Below, piece after piece: positions 1 to 6,503 of a DNA stretch of 7,338 bases (positions are counted from its first letter, which is position 1; every line of letters starts with the position of its first letter). The position numbers and the translations under genes are program-made. Origin of the DNA: Gammaproteobacteria bacterium (lineage in GTDB: Bacteria > Pseudomonadota > Gammaproteobacteria > Steroidobacterales > Steroidobacteraceae); contig VBNP01000136.1 of assembly GCA_005877965.1 (NCBI GenBank), positions 1 to 7,338 on the forward strand, given 5' to 3'. The notes under the pieces are model-generated. The model made no database searches, was not told the DNA's origin, and saw nothing but the letters and a program-made list of their open reading frames with translations.

Positions 1-1114
1 TGAAGGCCTGCGGGTACTGTTGGCGCTGCTCGTAGGCCCGGCCGAGCGCAAAATGCAGCTGCGCCTCGTTGGCGCGCCCGCGCTTGTCGCTCGCGAGCAG
101 CTGCTCCATGGTCGCCACCTCGGCGGCGCTGAAGGAGTAGTTCTTGAGGTCCGCGAGACTCCAGTAGGCCTCGGCGAAACCCGGGTCCAGCTCGAGCGCC
201 GCCTTGTAGGAGGCCTCGCTCTCGGGGCGCTTCCCCAAGGTCTTCTGCACGTGACCGATCGACAGGCGCAGTCGCACGTCCGGCGGCTGCAGCTGCGCCG
301 CCTGTTCGTACGCCGTGAGCGCTTCATCCTGGCGCATCAGTCGGGTCGAAACGCCCGCAATAGTGATCCAGGTGTGTGGATTCTTCGGCTCGAGCCTCAC
401 TCCGTGGCGCGCGGCGGCGAGCGCTTCTTCGAGTCGCCCCTGCGCCAGCAGCGTCTGCGCGAGTCCCCGCCACGCCAGCGGGCTGTGCGCGGACTGCCTG
501 AGGGCATGGCGCAGCAGCCGCTCCGCGTCGCCGGACACGTCGGCGGCCAGCGACAGCGCCGCGAGCCCGGTGAGTGCGGCCACGTGAGCGGCGTCGAGGG
601 TGAGGATTTCGCGAAAGATGCCTTCCGCCTTCTTGCGGTCGTCGGCGACCAGCGCTGCGGTGGCTTCTTCGGTGCGGGCTCGGTACGGATCGGTGAGCCG
701 TGCGCGCTCGAAGGCGACCTGCGCGTCCGGGTACTGTGCCAGATCGACCAGCACGTCGCCGTAAGCCAGCCAGGCGCGATGATGGTGCGGTGTCTTCTCC
801 AGCACGCGCCGCACCTGCTCGCGCGCCTGCGCTGCGCGGCCGTCGCGCCGATAGGCGCGCGCCAGGTCGACGCGCGCCTCGGCAAAGTCCGGCGCGCGCT
901 CGAGCAGGGCCTCGAGCGTCGCGATGCTCTCGGGCACCTTGCCTTGCTCCAGGAGCGCGGCGCCGAGGAGCCATTCGCAATTCACCTCGCCCGGGTCTTG
1001 CAGCAACAGCTGCCGCAGCAACGCTTCCGCGCTCGCCGCCTGTCCGGCGCGCAGCGCCGCGTGCGCGTGGCGCACGCTCTGTTCGAAGGCGGCTTGTGGA
1101 TGCGGCGCGCTCAT
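1..1114 (-). CDS. TPR-repeat sulfotransferase family protein, N-terminal part (cut by left window edge)
   Basis: The visible 371 residues are almost entirely tetratricopeptide repeats, about eight helical pairs between residues 9 and 345. Typical TPR signatures are seen near 225-245 (AQGRLEEALAAARHGVRLEP) and 290-312. The segment around 317-371 (AYWSLADLKNYSF, then LHFALGRAYEQR) is the junction I associate with bacterial TPR proteins that carry a C-terminal sulfotransferase domain. In that family the domain uses PAPS to sulfate an acceptor, but here it lies outside the window, so activity cannot be judged. The start is the ATG at 1112-1114. It is preceded by GGGAG only 2 nt away, a rather tight spacing, but the N-terminus reads naturally and no better start is seen. 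No signal peptide is visible, so it is probably cytoplasmic. It is divergent from the S9 peptidase gene. The TPR assignment is very sure; the sulfotransferase assignment is likely. Confidence 0.8.
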   Translation of the reverse strand, partial: MSAPHPQAAFEQSVRHAHAALRAGQAASAEALLRQLLLQDPGEVNCEWLLGAALLEQGKVPESIATLEALLERAPDFAEARVDLARAYRRDGRAAQAREQVRRVLEKTPHHHRAWLAYGDVLVDLAQYPDAQVAFERARLTDPYRARTEEATAALVADDRKKAEGIFREILTLDAAHVAALTGLAALSLAADVSGDAERLLRHALRQSAHSPLAWRGLAQTLLAQGRLEEALAAARHGVRLEPKNPHTWITIAGVSTRLMRQDEALTAYEQAAQLQPPDVRLRLSIGHVQKTLGKRPESEASYKAALELDPGFAEAYWSLADLKNYSFSAAEVATMEQLLASDKRGRANEAQLHFALGRAYEQRQQYPQAF

Positions 1115-1255
1115 GGCTCCCGTTGCGCTTGCCGGCCGGCGCCGCCTCGCGTCGTCCGGGTCTGCGGCGGCGAGCGGCCGCCGGGGAAGCGCAGCGTAAC
1201 ACGCGGCCCCCGGGTCGGGATTGCCGCTGCCCTGCGCGCGCAGCGGGGCTCAGGC

Positions 1256-1261
1256 TACACT
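1256..1261 (+). promoter_or_regulatory. Possible -10 element (TACACT) for the S9 peptidase gene
   Basis: TACACT lies 106 nt upstream of the GTG start in a GC-rich gap and matches TATAAT at four of six positions. The hexamer 17 nt upstream (TGCGCG at 1233-1238) is a poor -35 box, and the better TTGCCG at 1221-1226 is too far away (29 nt). This is only a candidate. Confidence 0.22.
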
Positions 1262-1353
1262 TCGCATTCTCAGCCCGCTGCCCTTGCGCCGCGGGCGCGG
1301 CGGCGCAGACGCACAACGCCAAGATCCTGAAGCGACTGCGGTGCTCTACTCCC

Positions 1354-1360
1354 GGGGAGG
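1354..1360 (+). promoter_or_regulatory. Strong Shine-Dalgarno (GGGGAGG) that fixes the GTG start
   Basis: GGGGAGG sits 6 nt before the GTG at 1367-1369. The reading that follows is an immediate signal peptide, so this site decides the non-ATG start of the S9 peptidase. Confidence 0.8.
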
Positions 1361-1366
1361 AACATC

Positions 1367-3382
1367 GTGCACCTGAAACGCCTGCTGCCCCTGTCTTTGG
1401 TCGTCGCTGCGAGCCTCGCGCCCGCGTCGGTGCAGGCGGCACGTCCCCTGAATCCTGAGGATTGGTTCCGCTTCCAGGCGCTGTCGGATCTCAAGATCTC
1501 ACCCGACGGCGCCGCGGTCGCCTACCTCGTGACGAGCTACGACCGGGAGTCCGATGAATCCCGCAGCGCGTTGTGGACGGCCAACTGGGCGGGGGATGAG
1601 AGCGTGCAGCTGACGCGGGGCGAGAGCGTGTCGGAGCCGCGCTTCAGCCCCGACGGGCGCTACCTCAGCTTCCTGTCGGCGCGCCCCTCCGGGGACAAGA
1701 CCCAGCTGTGGGTTCTCGATCGGCGCGGCGGGGAACCGCGGCAGCTGACTCACCTCACCGGGGAGCTCACCAGCTACGAATGGTCGCCCGACGGTCAGCG
1801 CATCGTGCTCGTGATGCACGCGGGCGGGGGGTCCGCCAACGCCAAAGCGGACGGCAAGGCGCCGCAACCCATCGTCATCGACGCGTTGCAGTTCAAGGCC
1901 GACAGGGACGGCTACCTGGATGCGGCCTCGCGCTCGCACCTGTACCTCTTCGATGTGCGCAGCGGCGCCTGCGCGGCCCTCACCGCGGATTCCGGCCGCC
2001 GGGAGTCGCATCCGGCCTGGTCGCCCGACGGCGAGCAGATCGCCTACGTCAGCGACCCCATGAAGGGACCTGAGCGGACCGCCATCGACGAGATCGATCT
2101 CATTGCCGGCCGCGCCGGCGCGACGCCGCGGCGGCTCCTGATGAGCTGGTCACCCAACAACCAGAGGCTCGCCTGGAGCCCGGACGGGGCGCGACTCGCG
2201 TTCCTGCAGGGCGCGGAGGCGAAATTCAACGCCTACATCATGGATAGCCTTGCGACGGTTGACGTGAAGTCGGGTGAGGTGCGCGCCCTCACCGACCGCC
2301 TCGATCGCGCGGTCTTCTCGCCGGCTTTCGCAGCCGACGGCCGTTCACTCGAGTTCGCCGTCGAGGACGACGGCACCCAGTACCCGGCGCGGGTCACACT
2401 CGCAGGCGCGCCGCTCGAGCGGCTCGGCGGGCCCATGGTCGTGCACGAGCTCGCCGCGGCGGCCGGGCACACGGCCGTGTTGGTTTCGACCGACCGCTCG
2501 CCGGTGGAAGTTTATGCGCTCGAGGAGGGCCGGCTGCGGCCCCTGAGCGCCCACAACCAGGCGCTGTTTCTGGAGTTGCAGCTGGGGGCGGTCGAGGACA
2601 TCGCCTTCAGGAGCCGCGACGGCACGCCGGTGCACGGACAGCTCGTCAAGCCGCCCGACTACGTGCCCGGGCGTCGCTATCCGACGATCCTGTGGATCCA
2701 CGGCGGACCGAACGGCCAGGACGACCACTCCCTCGAGCTGCAAGGCTACGGGCCGCCGCTCGAGCGGCAGCTGTTCGCGACCCACGGGTACGTGGTGCTC
2801 GCCGTCAACTATCGCGGCAGCAGCGGGCGCGGCGCGAAATTCGCCCGCAGCATTCTCGCCGACTGGGGCCACAAGGAAGTCGAGGACCTGCTCGCCGGGG
2901 TCGATTACGCGGTCGGCTTGGGGCTGGCCGATCCGGCGCGCCTGGGCGTCGGTGGCTGGAGCTACGGCGGTCTGCTGACCGACTACCTCATCGCGAGTGA
3001 CACGCGCTTCAAGGCGGCGATCAGCGGCGCCGGCAGCGGCAACCAGCTCTCGACCTACGGCACCGACCAATACGTCGTCGAATACAACGCGGAGCTCGGG
3101 CCGCCGTGGCGCAATCCGGCGCTGTGGCTGAAGGTCTCCTATCCGTTCTTCCACGCGGATCGCATCCGCACCCCGACTCTCTTCCTGGGCGGTGACAGGG
3201 ACTTCAACGTGCCGGTCGCGGGCGGCGAGCAGATGTACCAGGCGCTGCGCACGCTCGGGGTCCCGGCGCAACTCATCGTGTATCCGGGCGAGTACCACGT
3301 GCTCACCCGGCCGAGCTTCCTGGTGGATCGCTCCCGGCGTTACCTCGACTGGATGGACAAGCACCTCGGGGGCCAGCCGTAG
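1367..3382 (+). CDS. Secreted S9 family (prolyl oligopeptidase-like) serine peptidase
   Basis: This 671-residue protein starts with a signal peptide (residues 1 to about 24 or 25, ending VQAA), so it is exported. Residues about 30-400 form a WD40-like beta-propeller, with SPDG blade motifs at 45, 94, 140, 219 and 271 and a degenerate copy near 323. Residues about 410-671 are the alpha/beta-hydrolase catalytic domain: HGGPNG at 445, NYRGSSGRG at 481 (Tyr482, oxyanion-hole region), the nucleophile motif GWSYGG with Ser532, the acid Asp612 in GGDRDFNVP, and His644 in YPGEYHV. The triad is complete, so it should be active. The family cleaves small peptides, often dipeptidyl or acylaminoacyl substrates; the exact specificity cannot be read here. 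The GTG start is supported by a strong Shine-Dalgarno, and the gene ends with two consecutive TAG codons. It is monocistronic, divergent from the TPR-sulfotransferase and convergent with the di-heme gene 25 nt away. Confidence 0.95.
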   Translation: MHLKRLLPLSLVVAASLAPASVQAARPLNPEDWFRFQALSDLKISPDGAAVAYLVTSYDRESDESRSALWTANWAGDESVQLTRGESVSEPRFSPDGRYLSFLSARPSGDKTQLWVLDRRGGEPRQLTHLTGELTSYEWSPDGQRIVLVMHAGGGSANAKADGKAPQPIVIDALQFKADRDGYLDAASRSHLYLFDVRSGACAALTADSGRRESHPAWSPDGEQIAYVSDPMKGPERTAIDEIDLIAGRAGATPRRLLMSWSPNNQRLAWSPDGARLAFLQGAEAKFNAYIMDSLATVDVKSGEVRALTDRLDRAVFSPAFAADGRSLEFAVEDDGTQYPARVTLAGAPLERLGGPMVVHELAAAAGHTAVLVSTDRSPVEVYALEEGRLRPLSAHNQALFLELQLGAVEDIAFRSRDGTPVHGQLVKPPDYVPGRRYPTILWIHGGPNGQDDHSLELQGYGPPLERQLFATHGYVVLAVNYRGSSGRGAKFARSILADWGHKEVEDLLAGVDYAVGLGLADPARLGVGGWSYGGLLTDYLIASDTRFKAAISGAGSGNQLSTYGTDQYVVEYNAELGPPWRNPALWLKVSYPFFHADRIRTPTLFLGGDRDFNVPVAGGEQMYQALRTLGVPAQLIVYPGEYHVLTRPSFLVDRSRRYLDWMDKHLGGQP

Positions 3383-3386
3383 TAGA

Positions 3387-3399
3387 GCGGGCGGCCCGC
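3387..3399. terminator. Weak GC hairpin between convergent genes
   Basis: GCGGG, a 3-nt CGG loop and CCCGC form a 5-bp stem in the 25-nt gap between the converging S9 and di-heme gene ends. There is no T-run on either side, so it is not a standard intrinsic terminator. Its position is the main argument for a role in ending transcription. Confidence 0.22.
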
Positions 3400-3407
3400 C
3401 GCACGCC

Positions 3408-4490
3408 TCACCGGGTGCGGCTGACGAACGACTCGTCGGTGAGACTCTCCAGAAACGCGATGAGCGCGCTGCGTTCGGCACCGGAGAACGCAACGCGCGG
3501 CAGACGCCGATCGGTACGCGCGGCCTGCGCCGCCACAGACGAATAGTGATCGAGCACCGCCGCGAGGCTCGCCAGGCGCCCATCGTGCATGTAGGGGGCG
3601 GTGAGCGCCACGTTGCGCAGGGTCGGCACGCGCATCGGCCGGGCGCTCGTGCCGTTGCGTGCGAAGCTCGCCGGCCCGGTCTCACCCTGCGCATCGCGCC
3701 AGTTGCCCGAGAAGTTGAATCCGGAGTGACACCCCGAGCAGCCCGCGCGGGTCGAGAAGAACAGCGCCATGCCCCGTTTGGCTTGCCCCGACAGCGCGTC
3801 GTGCTCGCCGTTGAACACGTAGCGATCGAAGGGCGAGCCGCCGGAGATCAGCGTGCGCTCGAAGCTCGCGATGGCCTTGACCAGATGCTCGAGAGTCACG
3901 GGCGCGGGATCGCCGGGGAAGGCGGCGGCGAAATCGGCGGCGTACGCCGGATCCGCCGCCAGCAGCGCGCACGCCGCGGCCTCGCGGCCCTTGAGTCCGA
4001 GCTCCACCGGGTGCTCATTCAGCATCGGCTCGAGCATCTGTGCCTCGAGCGTGCGCACCCGGGGTCTGCTCCAGCCGAAGCTGATGTTGTAAGCGACGTT
4101 GACGAGCGCCATGGCGTTGTGCGGCAACGCCTCGCCGGTGGCGCCGATCGCGACCGGCCGGGCTTGCGCGAAGGCGCGCGCCGGGTCGTGGCAGCTCGAG
4201 CAGCTGTACCGGCCGGTCACCGACAGGCGGGGTTCGAAGAACAGCCGCTCACCGAGCGCCGCCTTGGCCTTCGACATGGGATTGTCAGGCGGTACCGCGG
4301 GCGTGGGGAAACCCCGCGGCAGGTGCCAGGCGTACTCTTCGGCCGCCAGCGGACAGGCGGCGGCGGCGAGCAGCAGCAGCGCCGCTGCCGGAAGGCTTGC
4401 CCGCGCGCGGCTCAGCGCCAGCTGGCCGCCGTCCCGGCGCGCGTGAGCGCCGCGGTCTGGCCCGCGATCTGCGCTCGCTCCTGGATCCAC
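3408..4490 (-). CDS. Periplasmic di-heme cytochrome c peroxidase/MauG-like protein, closest in style to the MbnH (MXAN_0977) group
   Basis: Numbering from the GTG at 4488-4490 gives 360 residues. Two c-type heme sites are seen, CSSCH at 97-101 and CSGCH at 251-255, with a family-typical stretch at 131-165 (NVAYNISFGW, RTLEAQMLEP, HPVELGL) and the PTLRNVALTAPYMHDG block at 289-304. Tyr316, 14 residues after the His of MHDG, falls where classical bacterial cytochrome c peroxidases have the axial Met and MauG has a Tyr. This favours a MauG/MbnH-type enzyme that oxidises a partner protein over a simple peroxide scavenger; that alignment is from memory. A hydrophobic signal segment (about 31-50) ends at LAAEE, so the protein acts in the periplasm. 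The start is uncertain: the GTG gives an unusual polar leader of about 30 residues and a 79-nt overlap with the TPR gene. A CTG at 4413-4415 would give a normal signal peptide and a CTGA overlap with the TPR stop. It is the last gene of the operon. Confidence 0.88.
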   Translation of the reverse strand: MDPGASADRGPDRGAHARRDGGQLALSRARASLPAAALLLLAAAACPLAAEEYAWHLPRGFPTPAVPPDNPMSKAKAALGERLFFEPRLSVTGRYSCSSCHDPARAFAQARPVAIGATGEALPHNAMALVNVAYNISFGWSRPRVRTLEAQMLEPMLNEHPVELGLKGREAAACALLAADPAYAADFAAAFPGDPAPVTLEHLVKAIASFERTLISGGSPFDRYVFNGEHDALSGQAKRGMALFFSTRAGCSGCHSGFNFSGNWRDAQGETGPASFARNGTSARPMRVPTLRNVALTAPYMHDGRLASLAAVLDHYSSVAAQAARTDRRLPRVAFSGAERSALIAFLESLTDESFVSRTR

Positions 4491-5101
4491 TTGTCGAGCT
4501 CGTCCAGGTGAGTGGCAGTGCCCCCGGAGGCGTCGGCGCGCTGGTCCGCGACCCAGTTCTTCATGGCCGTGAGGAGCTTGCCCGCCAGCGCGCGGTTACC
4601 CGCGTACAGGTCGAGGTACGCCTGCTGCGCGTCCGGGATGCGATTGAGCGCGAGGTACGCCTCGCCGCGGTACTCCAGCGCATCCGCGTAGCCGGGCTTG
4701 AGAGTGAGCGCCTTGTCGTACGCCGCGAGCGCCTCGTCGTAGTGACCGAGCTTGCGGCTCGTGTAGCCCAGGTAGTTCCATGCCTCGGGCAGCTGGGGGT
4801 CGAGCCCGGTCGCTTCCCGGAACTTCGCCAGCGCCTCGGCATAGCGGTCCTGGGCCTCGTGCGCGGCCCGGTCCTTCTTGCCGGCGTCGCTCGCCTGCGC
4901 GGCGGCGGCCTGTGCCTTGTCGGCCTTCTTCACGCCGTGCACGCCGTCGTTGTAGGCCTCCCGCGCCTTCTGCTGCGGCGTCTGCTCGCGCGGCACGGGA
5001 GGCGGTGCCGGCATGGACATCCCGCCGCCCCCGTTCGCCCAGGCCGCGGCCGTCCCGCTCGTCAGCAGCAAGGCCGCCAACACCCGAACAGCGATGCGCA
5101 T
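4412..5101 (-). CDS. Secreted TPR-repeat protein upstream of the di-heme gene
   Basis: The protein has 229 residues, with a signal peptide (1 to about 23, ending AAAWA), a Gly/Met/Pro-rich linker at 24-40, and an Ala/Lys/Gln-rich helical stretch at 43-82. About three TPR units follow at 71-104, 105-138 and 139-172 (clear matches YDEALAAYDKALTLKP and DALEYRGEAYLALNR), then a C-terminal helical tail containing a possible amphipathic helix at 198-212. No enzymatic motif is seen. TPR proteins of this size usually act as docking modules, here in the periplasm. The ATG is preceded by AGGAG at an 8-nt spacing. The gene lies 17 nt after the NTF2-like gene, and its TGA overlaps the di-heme frame, which suggests linked translation and a shared task. 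Its partner is an inference; the di-heme protein and the lipoprotein are the obvious candidates. Confidence 0.9.
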   Translation of the reverse strand: MRIAVRVLAALLLTSGTAAAWANGGGGMSMPAPPPVPREQTPQQKAREAYNDGVHGVKKADKAQAAAAQASDAGKKDRAAHEAQDRYAEALAKFREATGLDPQLPEAWNYLGYTSRKLGHYDEALAAYDKALTLKPGYADALEYRGEAYLALNRIPDAQQAYLDLYAGNRALAGKLLTAMKNWVADQRADASGGTATHLDELDKWIQERAQIAGQTAALTRAGTAASWR

Positions 5102-5109
5102 AAACAGTT

Positions 5110-5114
5110 CTCCT
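5110..5114 (-). promoter_or_regulatory. Shine-Dalgarno (AGGAG) of the secreted TPR gene
   Basis: AGGAG on the minus strand lies 8 nt before the ATG at 5099-5101, in the short gap after the TAA of the preceding gene. It is the clearest ribosome binding site within the operon. Confidence 0.7.
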
Positions 5115-5118
5115 TAGC

Positions 5119-5640
5119 TTAGGGCGCCCGCGGCGCCGGTGCCGCAACCGACCAGTGGGCGTTGCGGAATTTCCACCGGCCGTCGCGCCGTTCCGCCACG
5201 GCGGTGAAGTAGCCGCGGTCCGTGACCCGACCGCCGTCGGCGGCCACCCGCAGCTCGGACCACGAGCTCGCCATCACCGCCAGATCCGGCGTCAGCGGGT
5301 CGACGCGCAGGTCGTCCCCCCAGCGCAGCTCGATGGACCTGAGCGTGCGCGTGAGATCGTCGATGCCGCGCGCCGCGGAGGCGGCGTTCGAGAACACCAG
5401 TTGCCCGTCGGAGGCCATGAAGAACGTGGGGCCCGGGGAGAAGTACCGGCGCCAGGCGGCCGGTCCCTCCCGCGTGACGTCGTGCGCGACGTCCTGGGCG
5501 AACTGGCGCACGGCGTCGGTGACGGCCGCGCGCGTCGCCGGACTCAAGCCGGCCGGCGCGGCGCCGCCGGCATCGCGCCGGGGCTCGCAGCCGGTCGACG
5601 CCAGCGCCGCCGTGATGAGGACTGCCGCGACCGCGCGCAT
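5119..5640 (-). CDS. NTF2-like (SnoaL/DUF4440-type) putative lipoprotein
   Basis: This 173-residue protein starts with a short hydrophobic signal and a lipobox-like STGC ending at Cys18. The Ser at -3 is less usual than Leu but allowed, so it is probably a lipoprotein anchored to a periplasmic membrane face. Residues about 33-165 look like an NTF2-like cone fold: N-terminal helices (35-65), then YFSPGPTFFMASDGQLVFSN, a helix around 90-103, and strands ending in DRGYFTAVAERRDGRWKFRNAHWSV, the closing-strand pattern of DUF4440/SnoaL-like proteins. Such proteins may be small isomerase-like enzymes or binding modules; no catalytic residue can be assigned with confidence. The ATG lies 3 nt after the TGA of the upstream hydrolase gene, so translation is probably coupled. 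The fold call is moderately sure; the function is unknown. Confidence 0.8.
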   Translation of the reverse strand: MRAVAAVLITAALASTGCEPRRDAGGAAPAGLSPATRAAVTDAVRQFAQDVAHDVTREGPAAWRRYFSPGPTFFMASDGQLVFSNAASAARGIDDLTRTLRSIELRWGDDLRVDPLTPDLAVMASSWSELRVAADGGRVTDRGYFTAVAERRDGRWKFRNAHWSVAAPAPRAP

Positions 5641-5643
5641 GCC

Positions 5644-6435
5644 TCACCAGCGGTTGCGCAGCTCGCGCAGCTTCACGAACACGGTGCGGGCATCGGGATG
5701 CTCGCCGAGATCGGGGAACGCTTCCCGCAGCCGCGCAATGACCGTGGGATTCTGCAGCCGCAGGAACGTGTTGATGCGCTTCTCCTGCCCGAGCGTGGTG
5801 ACCATCGCCGCCGCCGGGTCGTGATGGCGCGCCTCCCCGAGCAGCCGCGGCGCATCCGGGTTGGTGGGCTCGCGATCGAGCGTGAACTCGAGGTTGCGCG
5901 CCAGGTACTCGTGGCCGGGGAACACGCGCGTCTCGTCCGGCAGGCGCGCGAGCTGGGTGACGAAGCTCTCGTACAACTTCTCCGGGTCCCCGCCGTTGTG
6001 ACAGTTGCCGGCACCGGCGTTGAACAGCGTGTCGCCGCAGAACAGCGCCGGCTCCTCCGTGCGCGCCAGCAGGCAGACATGCGCCAGCGTGTGTCCCGGG
6101 GTGTCGAGGCATTCGAGCTCCACGGTACGCCCGACCTTGATGACGTCCCCCCTGGCGAGGCCCCGATCCACGCCGCCGATGCGCGCCGCGGCCGCCGCGT
6201 GCGCGGCTACCTTCGCGCGGGTTGCGGCCCTCAGGCCGGCATTGCCGCCGGTGTGGTCGGTGTGCTCGTGCGTGTTGAGAATCTGCGTGATCTCCCAGCC
6301 GCGCTTGCGCGCCGCCTCCAGGCACAGCCGCCACTCGAGCGGATCGACGGCGAGCGCCTCGCCGGTCTCGGCGCAGGCGATCAGATAGTGAAAATTCCGT
6401 AAGCTGTTTCCCGACCAGATGCGTTCCGTCAACAT
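5644..6435 (-). CDS. gloB: Glyoxalase II-like metallo-beta-lactamase-fold hydrolase (hydroxyacylglutathione hydrolase family)
   Basis: In 263 residues the full binuclear metal site of glyoxalase II is visible: THEHTDH at 55-61 (His56, His58, Asp60, His61), His115 in TPGHT, Asp135 in GDTLF and His175 in PGHEY. The C-terminal HAGH-type domain is present, with a TTLGQEKRINTFLR match at 213-226. The family hydrolyses S-D-lactoylglutathione to D-lactate and glutathione in methylglyoxal detoxification, in the cytoplasm. The loop after Asp135, which in human glyoxalase II carries glutathione-contacting Lys143 and Tyr145, reads NAGAGNCHNGG here, so those two residues are replaced and the thiol substrate may differ. 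The ATG at 6433-6435 is chosen because AAAGGTG lies 4 nt upstream and family homology begins there. A longer in-frame reading up to 6501 would add 22 residues unlike the family. It heads the leftward operon and is the only member without an export signal. Confidence 0.9.
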   Translation of the reverse strand: MLTERIWSGNSLRNFHYLIACAETGEALAVDPLEWRLCLEAARKRGWEITQILNTHEHTDHTGGNAGLRAATRAKVAAHAAAAARIGGVDRGLARGDVIKVGRTVELECLDTPGHTLAHVCLLARTEEPALFCGDTLFNAGAGNCHNGGDPEKLYESFVTQLARLPDETRVFPGHEYLARNLEFTLDREPTNPDAPRLLGEARHHDPAAAMVTTLGQEKRINTFLRLQNPTVIARLREAFPDLGEHPDARTVFVKLRELRNRW

Positions 6436-6439
6436 AAGG

Positions 6440-6446
6440 CACCTTT
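6440..6446 (-). promoter_or_regulatory. Shine-Dalgarno (AAAGGTG) deciding the start of the glyoxalase II-like gene
   Basis: AAAGGTG on the minus strand lies 4 nt before the ATG at 6433-6435. It favours this start over the upstream in-frame start at 6499-6501. Confidence 0.65.
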
Positions 6447-6491
6447 GGCTGTCGCTGACTCGCAACGTACCCCGAAACGGCCCGCGCGCGC

Positions 6492-6497
6492 CATAAT
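6492..6497 (+). promoter_or_regulatory. Candidate -10 element (CATAAT), suggesting a leaderless mRNA
   Basis: CATAAT matches TATAAT at five of six positions and stands out in GC-rich surroundings. Its last base is 6 nt before the ATG at 6504, which places the expected transcription start at or next to the ATG. No Shine-Dalgarno is present before this ATG. No recognisable -35 hexamer lies 15-19 nt upstream, which limits confidence. Confidence 0.5.
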
Positions 6498-6503
6498 GCA
6501 CGC

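Larger units (their letters stand above)
1115..1366. other. Divergent intergenic region between the TPR-sulfotransferase and S9 peptidase genes
   Basis: This 252-base gap must hold the start signals for both flanking genes. I see no open frame here with convincing coding character. It contains one plausible -10 hexamer for the rightward gene, a 12-base self-complementary CTGCGCGCGCAG at 1232-1243, and the Shine-Dalgarno of the S9 gene at its right end. No clear operator or riboswitch is visible. Confidence 0.6.

Noticed and set aside
1193..1198. Minus-strand TACGCT as a -10 box for the TPR-sulfotransferase
   Set aside because: No acceptable -35 hexamer at the right spacing, and the match is too weak to claim.
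1232..1243. Perfect 12-base palindrome CTGCGCGCGCAG as an operator
   Set aside because: Alternating GC palindromes of this size are expected by chance in such GC-rich DNA; there is no second copy or known operator match.
20..1330. Long plus-strand open frame antisense to the TPR-sulfotransferase, and the 324-1442 minus frame over the same region
   Set aside because: Low-complexity Arg/Ala/Gly-rich translations without domains. The overlapping minus frame ending at 1114 gives clean TPR repeats, so these are GC-driven shadows.
2345..3694. 449-residue minus-strand open frame across the S9 peptidase and the end of the di-heme gene
   Set aside because: Antisense to the catalytic domain, whose motifs are intact on the plus strand; its composition is shadow-like.
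3192..4511. 439-residue plus-strand open frame antisense to the di-heme gene
   Set aside because: Arg/Gly/Ala-rich with no motif. The minus strand holds two CxxCH heme sites in a recognised family.
6436..6501. 22-residue N-terminal extension of the glyoxalase II-like protein
   Set aside because: Family homology begins at the ATG at 6433-6435, which has its own Shine-Dalgarno, and the extension would cover the divergent promoter region.
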